Assembly (NCBI RefSeq): GCF_902859805.1
Contig: NZ_CADIKC010000008.1
Location: 248,001 to 312,000, forward strand
Direction: 5' to 3'
DNA: 64,000 bases
Source of the DNA: Paraburkholderia sediminicola
GTDB taxonomy: Bacteria; Pseudomonadota; Gammaproteobacteria; Burkholderiales; Burkholderiaceae
Shown in pieces: positions 52,202 to 60,459 of the stretch. A program made the position numbers and the translations under genes. The number at the start of each line of letters is the position of its first letter. Position 1 is the stretch's first letter. The notes below the pieces were generated by a model that made no database searches, was not told the DNA's origin, and saw only the letters and a program-made list of their open reading frames with translations.

Positions 52202-54433
52202 CTACAGCTTGATACCGCGTTTCTTCCAGCGCGGCGAAGGCAACCTGCCAGAGCCTGCCCGAATCTCAAGCAGACGCGGCACATAAGCATGTTGACCGAG
52301 CGGCACCGGCGGTGGATTCAACGTGCCGAAGCATGGCCCTAGCAGATGAGGTGCCAACGTGGCCGGCTCTGGATCAAGGGAATCCGCCTCGGTTTCGACC
52401 CACACGCGAGCGGAAGGCTGAGGCGTGAACGTGTTGGGCTGCAAGCCATTAGCGTACTCGATGATTTTTTGCCTCGCCAGCAAGCGGGCCACCTGCGGCG
52501 CCGCGGCGCTGGTTCCGCTCAACGCAACGACGCAGCCACTGCGCGTACTCGCAGCCAGCACGCCTGCGCATGCGACGGAGTCTTCGCTGACCGCTGCCGC
52601 ATCCGGACCCGATCGCTTCGCCGCCAGAAGAGAAGGTCCGGTCGACGAGTAGGTCGCCGCGCGTCCGTCAGTCCTGCGATAGGCGCCGACCACGACGGTA
52701 TGCTCGCCGGTCGCAATGGAACTCAGTGTGCCGCCACGCTTGATCCACGTCGACGCTTTGTCTTCGTCGAAATCCCGCACGTGAGCTCCAAAAACAAACC
52801 GCTTGTACGCCAGATCCTCGAAGCGCGACTGACGCCCTCGCAGTGGATAGCCATAGGCCGTTTCGTTACGCTGCACCCACGCATGAATCTCCAGATCGTC
52901 GCGCGACCCGTTCGCAAGCGTCACGGTCCAGTTGCCCGCCGGCGCCGGATCGCGCTGAAGCTGATTCATCGTCGTAGGGGCGAGTGCGATCAGGATCATC
53001 TTGCAGTGCCCCGTCGCGACGCGATCCAGATAGACCGCCGTGCACAGCACATTGCGCCCCGGTTGCCATGTGTAGAGATGTTCGACAGGAAACGCAGGGC
53101 TCCCGTCTCCCCCCGGCGGCGTGATCTGAACGGTCAGGTTGGATGCATCGACATCCTCAGGTAACCATATCTCCAGAAAACCAGGCGTTGCGCAATCGGG
53201 CAGGACGCGCCACGTGATCGGGCTCGACGTTCCTTTCGCGATCGGGAGATCCGCGTGACAGCGCAGCGTATTGCTGTTTCCCGCGGGTACGACGATGGAT
53301 AGATCGCGATGCAGACCGATCAGTTCATCCATCGCGCTTTCAATGATCGAACTGCCGTCGTGCGGACCCGCCATATAGCCGTAGCTCAGGTTGAGCACCA
53401 CCGAGTACCCCGCGCCATCGGCCAGATCGTCGGCGCGACGCAGGAGGTAGCGGATCGCGTCGAGTGCGTGAACGGCGAACCAGAGGCCGGACGTGTCGCG
53501 AATCGTTCGCCCTGCGGTCTTGAACTGGACGCACAGGATACGCGGCGGTTGAACGGTTCCCGTGCGCTCCCCTTCCAGGGTCAACGCGGCGGCATCGATC
53601 TTGTTGTGCCTCACGCCGCACGCGAGATCCATCACCTCCGTGCCGTGCGCCCAGCGTTTGCGCGCCCCGACGTAACCGTTGAGCCGATACACTGCGTCTT
53701 CATCCAGAAGTCCGTTGCTCACGCACTGCTTGAGCAAGCCGTTGATGTCGCCGCTGGCTAGCTCCCGCCCGTAGTGCACGCCGAGCGGCGCTGCCGCCGC
53801 GTCATCCTGATTCCAGAAGTATTCGATGCGGGTCAACGGAATATCTGCGGCGGAGCGAAAGCGTTCGTGAGCGAACGCCAGACCGTCGTCCATGACGCCC
53901 ATGAACACGGCGTGCGGCGCGTCAGTGACCGCTGCGCCCGCTGGAGCGACGGGACCGAAAACGGGCGCCGTGCCCGGCACCAGCGCTTCGGAACCTGGAG
54001 CCAACGACGCCATCGCGTCGCCCGGAGCGATCGGCATTCCGAGTTCGAAGCGCTTCACGACACCCTTCATGGCGCCATCGATTTCGGTGAAGAACTGGTT
54101 TGTCACGATCGCCGTCAGGAAGCGCGACGCTTCCAGATCATGCGGCGGAAAGCGATACACGGTCGATACCTGAATCCACTTCTTCCACGCGGCGTTCGCG
54201 TTTTCCAGACTCTCCGCGAACGTCTGCGCGGTAAGGGGCGTAGCGGCCGCTGCTGGCCAGTGCGCTTCCAGTTCGAGAATGACGCGCACCCACGTGGGTT
54301 CCCCACCAAGGTGCGCAAACGCCGTTGTGTCCGCCCACGCCAGATAGGGGTCGGCGCGGGTGCTGTTAGCAGCGCGTCCGATCCAGTTGAGACCGCTCCA
54401 CGCGCCGCCGCCCGCCAAAGATTGCCAGCTCAT
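52202..54433 (-). CDS. subtilisin-like (S8) serine protease without signal peptide
   Basis: 743 residues after GAGGTG. The catalytic triad is present: Asp182 in FMGVMDDGLAFAHE, His263 in WAHGTEVMDLA and Ser642 in LSGTSAAAPQVARLLARQ, with the oxyanion Asn in VVPAGNSN. About 170 residues precede the protease domain, and an insertion of about 230 residues (beta-rich, ITPPGGDGSPAFPVEHLYTWQPG) sits between oxyanion Asn and Ser. No signal peptide or transmembrane segment is seen, so it is cytosolic or exported by another route. It is downstream of a PAP2/haloperoxidase gene and a cyclase gene, all in one direction. Confidence 0.9.
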   Translation of the reverse strand: MSWQSLAGGGAWSGLNWIGRAANSTRADPYLAWADTTAFAHLGGEPTWVRVILELEAHWPAAAATPLTAQTFAESLENANAAWKKWIQVSTVYRFPPHDLEASRFLTAIVTNQFFTEIDGAMKGVVKRFELGMPIAPGDAMASLAPGSEALVPGTAPVFGPVAPAGAAVTDAPHAVFMGVMDDGLAFAHERFRSAADIPLTRIEYFWNQDDAAAAPLGVHYGRELASGDINGLLKQCVSNGLLDEDAVYRLNGYVGARKRWAHGTEVMDLACGVRHNKIDAAALTLEGERTGTVQPPRILCVQFKTAGRTIRDTSGLWFAVHALDAIRYLLRRADDLADGAGYSVVLNLSYGYMAGPHDGSSIIESAMDELIGLHRDLSIVVPAGNSNTLRCHADLPIAKGTSSPITWRVLPDCATPGFLEIWLPEDVDASNLTVQITPPGGDGSPAFPVEHLYTWQPGRNVLCTAVYLDRVATGHCKMILIALAPTTMNQLQRDPAPAGNWTVTLANGSRDDLEIHAWVQRNETAYGYPLRGRQSRFEDLAYKRFVFGAHVRDFDEDKASTWIKRGGTLSSIATGEHTVVVGAYRRTDGRAATYSSTGPSLLAAKRSGPDAAAVSEDSVACAGVLAASTRSGCVVALSGTSAAAPQVARLLARQKIIEYANGLQPNTFTPQPSARVWVETEADSLDPEPATLAPHLLGPCFGTLNPPPVPLGQHAYVPRLLEIRAGSGRLPSPRWKKRGIKL

Positions 54434-54487
54434 ATGCCACCTCGTATGCCATCTCGTACGTCATCTTTTCTGCACGCATCGACAGGC

Positions 54488-55723
54488 TTACGGCAAACGC
54501 GTGTTCTGGAGACTCTTACCCGTCCACTCGCTCTCCGCCTGATTCCATAGCCACGAGAGAATGTCGGATCCATCCACGGCCGTTTCCGTAGACTCCCAGT
54601 CGATGTACGAGAAGTAGGCTCGCACCTCTGCCTTAGTCAAGCCCGAACTCGCGACATAAGCCTTGACATCGTCATCGCTCAGCGGCTCGTGATAGTCGAA
54701 ATCCGGGTTGCCGTGCGGAGCATCGACGTTGATATCCTTTCCCTTGAAATAGCGCCGAGTAATCATGCCGTTGCCGCCAATCTTGCATCGCGCGACAAAA
54801 TATTCCCCGAGTGACGTACCGAGCACGTGCCCCGCAATGCTGTCGATCGGAAAATGCACTCCCGCCACCGTGCGATTCACCGCGACACGGTACGCCTGCC
54901 TCATTGCCTGCTGCTGGAATACGGAGCCCGGCACCTGATTGAACAAGGCGCACAGCACCACCGCGATAACGAACGCCTGAGTCGAATGGCCGCTCGGAAG
55001 CGAGCCATGCCCCGGCGTCTGGATCATCGGCTGGACCTGAGTCGAGTACTCGATCGGCCTTTGCGCCGCGATCGCATGCTTGAAGCGAATTTCCGCGAAG
55101 ATCGCCAATCGCACGGCGGTATCGAGCAGTTCGAGCGTCTTCGGCGTGCGGCTCGGTTGCAGAAAGATGAGGGTGCTCCAGAACGCCACTTGCGGCCCCA
55201 TCTGACACAGTATCTCCGCGGTGCGGTCCTCGCGCAGGTCCGAATAGAAGTCCAGCCAGTCGAGCTGTTTCGTGAAAACTTCCACGCCCGGGCGGCTCAA
55301 GGAGACGATCTCCACGTCCGGGCCGCCTTGCGCGCTTGCCCGGTGAGACAGCAGGGCGGTAGCAGGGTCGGGAAACGAAAAATGCAGACTGGACAGCAGT
55401 TCGAAATCGAGCACCGTCGCGCGCACCCAGGGCTCCCATCGCCACAGTTGAGCGGGATCGTCGAGCGCGGGCGCGGTAGGGAGATCCTGCAGTTTCTGAT
55501 TATCGAAGTTGAGCGTGACGAGTTCCGGAGGCCGCCAACTGCCCACGATCCCGTCGCGGTGTCCGATCAGCGCTTCCGCGAGAAGCCGCGGGTCGCCCGA
55601 ACCGCCACCGCCCACGTCATAGACGCCACCCGCGCCGCCCCCTCCGGGCGGAACGCCCGCACCACCTGCACCACCCGCTCCACCTGCACCGCCTGCCCCA
55701 CCCGCACCGCCAAGTCCGCTCAC
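54488..55723 (-). CDS. PAP2/vanadium-haloperoxidase superfamily protein with a Gly-rich N-terminus
   Basis: 411 residues from GTG 55723 after GGAG. Residues 5-23 are GGA tripeptide repeats, followed by more glycine up to residue 43. The vanadate/phosphate site is intact: KHAIAAQRP (Lys215, Arg222), PSGHST (Ser244, Gly245, His246) and NRTVAGVHFP (Arg284, His290). The protein is soluble-looking, so a vanadium-dependent haloperoxidase or acid phosphatase is more likely than a membrane lipid phosphatase. No signal peptide. It is 54 bp upstream of the subtilase and follows the cyclase gene. Which activity it has is open. Confidence 0.85.
   Translation of the reverse strand: MSGLGGAGGAGGAGGAGGAGGAGVPPGGGGAGGVYDVGGGGSGDPRLLAEALIGHRDGIVGSWRPPELVTLNFDNQKLQDLPTAPALDDPAQLWRWEPWVRATVLDFELLSSLHFSFPDPATALLSHRASAQGGPDVEIVSLSRPGVEVFTKQLDWLDFYSDLREDRTAEILCQMGPQVAFWSTLIFLQPSRTPKTLELLDTAVRLAIFAEIRFKHAIAAQRPIEYSTQVQPMIQTPGHGSLPSGHSTQAFVIAVVLCALFNQVPGSVFQQQAMRQAYRVAVNRTVAGVHFPIDSIAGHVLGTSLGEYFVARCKIGGNGMITRRYFKGKDINVDAPHGNPDFDYHEPLSDDDVKAYVASSGLTKAEVRAYFSYIDWESTETAVDGSDILSWLWNQAESEWTGKSLQNTRLP
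55654..55711 (-). repeat. 9-bp repeats encoding a Gly-Gly-Ala tract
   Basis: About six tandem 9-bp units coding GGA in the 5' end of the PAP2/haloperoxidase gene. In-frame repeats of this type can change in number between strains without breaking the gene. Confidence 0.75.
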
Positions 55724-55774
55724 GATATGTCTCCTCTCTCAGGGATCCAGCACCGCATTCATTGCTTCTTCTGT

Positions 55775-57556
55775 CTAGCCAGGCAATCCCGCCTGACGGA
55801 GTGCCTCCGACCAGATCTTGCCGGTCTTGTACGCGCCGCTAGGCGAGCGTTCGAGATAACGTTGCACGGTCAGCGTCGGCTCGATGGCCAGCACTTCGCC
55901 GACCGTCAAGCGCGCCGCGTCTACGTCGCCGAGCAGCGACTGCGCGATCGCCAGCGCGCGTAACGTGGACGTATTGGTACGGTTCACCCGCAGAGACCGT
56001 TGCGCCAGTTCCACCGCACGTTCGTAACGGCCTGCGGATAGCGCGGCCGTGGCGCCGAGCGATTCGTAGAAATAGCGCAAGGGATCGAGCGGCGACAGCC
56101 TGAGGGCGCGCTCGGTTGCGTCAACAGCCTCCTCGCCCTCGCCTTCAAATGCGTGCAACGTGCCTTTGAGCAGCCATGCGAGCGAATCGTTGGGATTGAC
56201 CGAGAGCGCGAGCGCGTAGCGTTGCTGCGCGACGTCGAGCTGCTTGAGCAGATTCGTGTGCACGAATCCGTCGATGGTCAACGCGAGCGAACATTCCGGA
56301 TCGGCGTCGAGCGCGTGCCGCGTGCATTCGAGCGCCACGTTTGCCTCGCCGCGGCGGTCATCGGTCCAGCCGCGATTGAAGCGCAAGACATGCCACTTGG
56401 CGAGCCATGCATGCGGCAACGCCTGTCTGCGCGCGCGCTCGATCACCGCGTCCAGCATGTCCCGCGCGCGATTGAAGTCGTCCGGTACGCCGCGATGCAT
56501 CAGCACGATGGCGCTCATCAGCAGTGTCGAGATTTCGAGCGTGGGCAACGCCTGCGATCGTGCCCGATGCAGTTCGCGATTGATGATCGCATTGCTGACT
56601 CCACCGACCACCCGGCCGATCAGTTCGTCTTCGCCGAGCATGATCTCGGCGGTGCGGCCTCTGATGCTCTCAGTCCACAAAATATGCCGCGATTTGGCCT
56701 CGGCGAGCTCGGCGACGAGCACGAACTGATCGCCCGACATGCGATATGCGCCTGACAGTACGTAACGCGCGCCGAGAAAGCCACTGATTTCGTCGAGTGA
56801 CGCGCCGCGCTCGCGAAACGCGGTCGTGGACAAACGCGAGATCACCTGAAGCTCGGCCGTGCGAGACAAGGAGGAGATGATTTCGTCGGCGAGCACTTCG
56901 CCAAGCATCTTCTGTTCGAGCTCGCCGCCACGCAGAATAAAGGGGATCACCGCAATGGTGGGCCGCAGCTCCGGCAAAAAAGCAGCGCCACGCTCGATCA
57001 GCGGACGTGGACCGGGCGGACCTATGCGATAGGCATGCACCGGATGCTCGAAATGCTTCAGATGGCATTCGCCGAGGTCGTCGATTTCCGCGTCCAGTTC
57101 GGATGTGAGCTGATCCCGTACCTGCGCGGACACCACGATCTCTCCCGGTCCCGCCAGCGTGTACAGGCGCGCAGCCAGGTTGACACCGCGGCCGTACACG
57201 TCACGCTCGTCTTCGTACAACTCCGTGATGTGTAAGCCCATGCGCAAGAGCATGTGCTTGCTCGCCGGCTCTCCGGCGTTGACCTCACGCGACGCGCGCT
57301 GGATCGCAAAGGTCGCGGCGAGTCCATCCTGCAGGCGCACGAACGTGACCATGAGTCCGTCGCCCTCAGTTCTGATCAGGCGGCCGCCATGCGCAGGCAC
57401 CCACTCATTCTCGATCCGCGCCTTGAACGCGCGCCAGCGTCGCGCTGCTTCGACCTCGTTATCCTGCATCAGCCTGCAGGATTCAACGAGATCCATAAAC
57501 AGCACGGCGCGAACGACACAAACCAGTCCATCCGGTAAATGGGGGAAATCTGCCAT
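55775..57556 (-). CDS. class III adenylate/guanylate cyclase with TolB-like and TPR domains
   Basis: 593 residues from ATG 57556. The cyclase domain (about 10-175) has metal Asp22 (LFMDLVES) and Asp66 (GDGLMVTF), plus Asp119, Asn126 and Arg130 in DVYGRGVNLAARL. The purine-recognition Lys position before GDG is Arg62. Residues about 195-305 form a FlgO/TolB-N-like domain (PTIAVIPF...LADEIISSLSRTAELQVISR) and the remainder are TPR-like helices. It has no membrane segment. It heads a run with the PAP2 and subtilase genes, and next to it lies a regulator with a cyclic-nucleotide domain, so the two probably signal to each other. Confidence 0.9.
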   Translation of the reverse strand: MADFPHLPDGLVCVVRAVLFMDLVESCRLMQDNEVEAARRWRAFKARIENEWVPAHGGRLIRTEGDGLMVTFVRLQDGLAATFAIQRASREVNAGEPASKHMLLRMGLHITELYEDERDVYGRGVNLAARLYTLAGPGEIVVSAQVRDQLTSELDAEIDDLGECHLKHFEHPVHAYRIGPPGPRPLIERGAAFLPELRPTIAVIPFILRGGELEQKMLGEVLADEIISSLSRTAELQVISRLSTTAFRERGASLDEISGFLGARYVLSGAYRMSGDQFVLVAELAEAKSRHILWTESIRGRTAEIMLGEDELIGRVVGGVSNAIINRELHRARSQALPTLEISTLLMSAIVLMHRGVPDDFNRARDMLDAVIERARRQALPHAWLAKWHVLRFNRGWTDDRRGEANVALECTRHALDADPECSLALTIDGFVHTNLLKQLDVAQQRYALALSVNPNDSLAWLLKGTLHAFEGEGEEAVDATERALRLSPLDPLRYFYESLGATAALSAGRYERAVELAQRSLRVNRTNTSTLRALAIAQSLLGDVDAARLTVGEVLAIEPTLTVQRYLERSPSGAYKTGKIWSEALRQAGLPG

Positions 57557-57903
57557 CACGTTTATTCAAGCCATTATTTGCGCGTGCACGGTCCTATACG
57601 CAACGGACTTCACTGTCCCTGCGCATTCTTTCAAATGTCACGTCGGAAGAGCTGCGCCCACGCAAGCGCAACCTTTCAGCGTTGAGCCGAAATGCTCGAA
57701 ATGGTGAATCTCGCCGCCCGACGGGGCGACGCGAACGCGCGGCCGATGTCTTCAGTGGACTGGCGATTTGTATGTGTTATAGGTCAAAAACACATTGAGA
57801 AAATGGCTTTTTTTGCCCGTCATCCGCTTTATGTCAGTCGATATCGGCCAAAGTCGAAGTGCGTTGAAATGCCGTGTCTGCAATAAGCGCTCGATAGTCG
57901 CCA
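57557..57903. other. 347-bp gap upstream of the cyclase gene
   Basis: No gene seen. Less GC-rich than its neighbours between 57760 and 57840. It contains the inverted repeat at 57772-57795 and presumably the cyclase promoter on the minus strand. Confidence 0.5.
57772..57795. promoter_or_regulatory. inverted repeat ATGTGTT-N10-AACACAT
   Basis: A perfect 7-bp inverted repeat with a 10-bp spacer, 216 bp before the cyclase start. TGTG/CACA cores recall Crp-type sites, but the spacing is wider than the classical TGTGA-N6-TCACA. It could be the target of the neighbouring cyclic-nucleotide-binding regulator. Confidence 0.5.
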
Positions 57904-58977
57904 TTAACGCTTCGTGCGCAGCTTATCGGCCTCCAATCGGCGGGTAATCAAGTGAATCAGAAAGGTGGCGAATTCGGGATCCTGGTAATAAAGTCGCATC
58001 GCGTCGGTCGCCGAAACCACCAGTAACTCGCATTCGCTCTTGCAACGCGCCGTGCACGTGCGCCGATGGTCCGGAGAGAAGAGTCCGATTTCGCCCAGTA
58101 TCGTGCCCTGCCCCACTTCGATGCCGATCTCCTCGAGCATGACCGTTCCGCGCACCATGTAGTAAAGCGCATCGCTTCGGTCATCTTTGTGAAAGAGCAC
58201 GTGGCCGGATGGAAAACGGGTGGGCGCTGTATAAGTCAGCAACCGGCTGATTGAAAGCTGGCCGTCCAGCGCATGGTGAAGTTGCACATCGCCGATCTTC
58301 TGCAAGCGCGCCGCGGCAACGCTCGCCTGACCGCGACTTCCGACCTTGAGTGCTTTGTACACCGTATATAAATGCACTTTTACGGTTCCTTCCGTAATGT
58401 TCAACTGCCGCGCAATCGACTTGTTCGAATCGCCGCGCGCCGCGAGCGCCAGCACTTGCAGTTGGCGAGGCGTCAGGAAGTCGGAATTGGGATCGGCCGC
58501 GTTGGCGGACCTTGGCAGCGTGTCGGTGGAAGCGGTACCGGCGGTAGCCGGGGTGGGCGCGGTGGACGCCGCGGTGGACGCCGTAGTGGACGCAGACAAG
58601 CGCATGTCCGATGGCAGATGCCGCCCGCCGGCAGCGAGGAGGCGCAGCGCGCTGACCAGTGCATTGGCGGACTCCGATTTACCCAGGTGACCTGCAACGC
58701 CTGCCGAGATGAATTGCTCGACGGTCTGAGGATCGACCGAGGTCAGCAGCGCAAGCACGGGCAGATTGGGTGCACCGTGGCGAGAAACGCTTGCGGTAGT
58801 CAGCGCTTCCGGCAGATAGTCACCGTCGAGCACGAGTACGTCGACCGTGTGCCCGCTATCGAATGGGCTCAACGTGTAGTCGGCGCATTTCACTTCGGCG
58901 CCGTCCACCACGTCACCGAGCAGACGCGCGACGCCATCGCGAAACAAACCTGCGGGCGCAATGAAAAGGATCAGCAT
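57904..58977 (-). CDS. pseudo-receiver/LuxR-HTH/cyclic-nucleotide-binding fusion regulator
   Basis: 357 residues from ATG 58977. Residues 1-115 have a receiver fold with Asp51 and Lys100, but the acidic pair after strand 1 is missing (FIAPAG). A Thr/Ala/Ser-rich linker (128-160) leads to a LuxR HTH (LTPRQLQVLALAARGDSNKSIARQLNITEGTVKVHLYTVYKAL, 168-210) and a C-terminal cyclic-nucleotide-binding domain (about 235-345). Its cassette LGEIGLFSPDHRRTCTA keeps Glu296 and Arg306-Thr307 with the same spacing as Glu72, Arg82-Ser83 of E. coli Crp, so nucleotide binding is likely. It precedes the cyclase gene on the same strand. Confidence 0.87.
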   Translation of the reverse strand: MLILFIAPAGLFRDGVARLLGDVVDGAEVKCADYTLSPFDSGHTVDVLVLDGDYLPEALTTASVSRHGAPNLPVLALLTSVDPQTVEQFISAGVAGHLGKSESANALVSALRLLAAGGRHLPSDMRLSASTTASTAASTAPTPATAGTASTDTLPRSANAADPNSDFLTPRQLQVLALAARGDSNKSIARQLNITEGTVKVHLYTVYKALKVGSRGQASVAAARLQKIGDVQLHHALDGQLSISRLLTYTAPTRFPSGHVLFHKDDRSDALYYMVRGTVMLEEIGIEVGQGTILGEIGLFSPDHRRTCTARCKSECELLVVSATDAMRLYYQDPEFATFLIHLITRRLEADKLRTKR

Positions 58978-59023
58978 GAGCCGTGCACGCCACACGTGGC
59001 GCCCCGGACTGATCGGCTTCTCT

Positions 59024-59251
59024 TCACGACAGCGAGGCAAGCATGATCGACAACCTCTTCATGTGTGCCTTGAACGCGTCGCTCGCTTCCCGATCGGTTG
59101 TCGGATTCAGATGCGAAGTCCCGGCGAGTTCGACCTGCTCATGAAAATCGTTGGCGACCGCGCGTCTGATATCCGGTGGTAACGACCGTACGATGGAGAC
59201 CAGCAAAGCCTCTTCTGCGTGAATCATGCCCAGAATCGAATGAGTATCCAC
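59024..59251 (-). CDS. small helical protein of unknown function
   Basis: 75 residues from GTG 59251, with a strong AACGGAGG ribosome site. Sequence: MDTHSILGMIHAEEALLVSIVRSLPPDIRR...; mostly amphipathic helix, no signal or membrane segment, no recognised family. It ends 46 bp before the fusion regulator and is probably co-transcribed with it. Confidence 0.6.
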   Translation of the reverse strand: MDTHSILGMIHAEEALLVSIVRSLPPDIRRAVANDFHEQVELAGTSHLNPTTDREASDAFKAHMKRLSIMLASLS

Positions 59252-59364
59252 GGAAGAACCTCCGTTGAAGGCGTCGTTAATACACTCTAGTACACGACGG
59301 TCAATCGTTTCAGCCTACCTGGAATGTTTCACACTGGCTTGCGGCATCGGACAGTCAGCATGTA

Positions 59365-60288
59365 TTACCGCCCGGCGTCGTTACGGGGTGCGTAAGGCAC
59401 CCGCTCCTCCTCGTACAACCGATAGATGAGTTCAAGCAGTTCCCGAAGATCCGGCGACTCGTCGAGCATTCGCGTGCTCATGATGATTGGCGAAACCAGC
59501 GTGGGGTCGTCCAGTTCCTTGTAGCTCACGTCGTCTCGCTTCAGGCCGTACACGCTACTCGGAACAACGGAAATTCCCTCCCCCGCTGCGACGAGGCCGA
59601 GCGCGATCTGCAACTCCCGTACCTCGTATATGCGGCGAGGCTTGAGACCACGGTCCGCGAATGCCGACAGCACCTGGTCCGCGTAACTGGGCCGCGGCGC
59701 CTTGGGGAAAATAATCAGCGTCTCGTTGACCAGGTCGCTGAGCGCGAGGACGGGCTTGCCCAATGAGAGTGCATGACCTTCCGGGAAGGCAACAATCATC
59801 TTCTCCTCGCGCAGAATCACCCGGCGGATGTTGGCGTCCTCATGCCGGATACGGCCGAACCCGACATCGATCTGACCGTCTTTCAGCGCGCGAATCTGGT
59901 CCATCGTCGACATCTCGTGGAGGCTGAGTTCGACGGTCGTGTTCTCATCGCGAAAGCGCCGGATGATTTTTGGCAGCATGCCGTACAAGGTCGAACCCAC
60001 GAAACCGACCGAGAGACTGCGCTCGATGTTGCCCACGCGCCGCGTCATTGATTCGAGTTCGGACGTCTGAGCCAGCAGCTGGACGGCATGAGCATAGAAA
60101 AATTTACCCGTCTCCGTGAGCTTCAACGGGCGCGAGTCGCGCTGGAATAACTGCACCTCGAGAATCTCTTCAAGTTGCTGTATCTGACGGCTCAGAGGCG
60201 GTTGCGCCATGTTCAGCCGCTGTGCCGCGCGCGTGAAATTGCGCTCCTCGGCCACGGCGACGAAATAGCGAAGATGGCGCAGCTCCAT
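59365..60288 (-). CDS. catR: LysR-family regulator of catechol/benzoate genes
   Basis: 307 residues after AGGG. HTH: MELRHLRYFVAVAEERNFTRAAQRLNMAQPPLSRQIQQLEEILEVQLFQRDSRPLKLTETG, the CatR/CatM/BenM subgroup. The effector domain (LSVGFVGSTLYGMLPKIIRRFRD...) matches that of muconate-responsive regulators. It is divergent from catA, with a CatM-type box between them. cis,cis-Muconate is the expected inducer, though benzoate response (BenM-like) is possible. Confidence 0.93.
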   Translation of the reverse strand: MELRHLRYFVAVAEERNFTRAAQRLNMAQPPLSRQIQQLEEILEVQLFQRDSRPLKLTETGKFFYAHAVQLLAQTSELESMTRRVGNIERSLSVGFVGSTLYGMLPKIIRRFRDENTTVELSLHEMSTMDQIRALKDGQIDVGFGRIRHEDANIRRVILREEKMIVAFPEGHALSLGKPVLALSDLVNETLIIFPKAPRPSYADQVLSAFADRGLKPRRIYEVRELQIALGLVAAGEGISVVPSSVYGLKRDDVSYKELDDPTLVSPIIMSTRMLDESPDLRELLELIYRLYEEERVPYAPRNDAGR

Positions 60289-60310
60289 TTCAATACCCTG
60301 TAGATATAGA

Positions 60311-60331
60311 CCAATACTAAATCAGTGTTGG
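60311..60331. promoter_or_regulatory. CatR/BenM-type box between catR and catA
   Basis: ATAC-N7-GTGT (60314-60328) inside the near-perfect dyad CCAATAC-N7-GTGTTGG. The CatM/BenM consensus is ATAC-N7-GTAT. A TATTCT -10 candidate (60353-60358) with TTGGAC as -35 sits on the catA side. Confidence 0.7.
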
Positions 60332-60459
60332 ACGGGGCATTCCGGCGTCCACTATTCTGCATTCACACTCTGTTTCAGCACCCATTATACCTTTCAAGCA
60401 TATCCAAGAGGGCGCCAAAACGAGGGTTTACCCCAGATAAGAGAGATTCAGGAGCAGAC

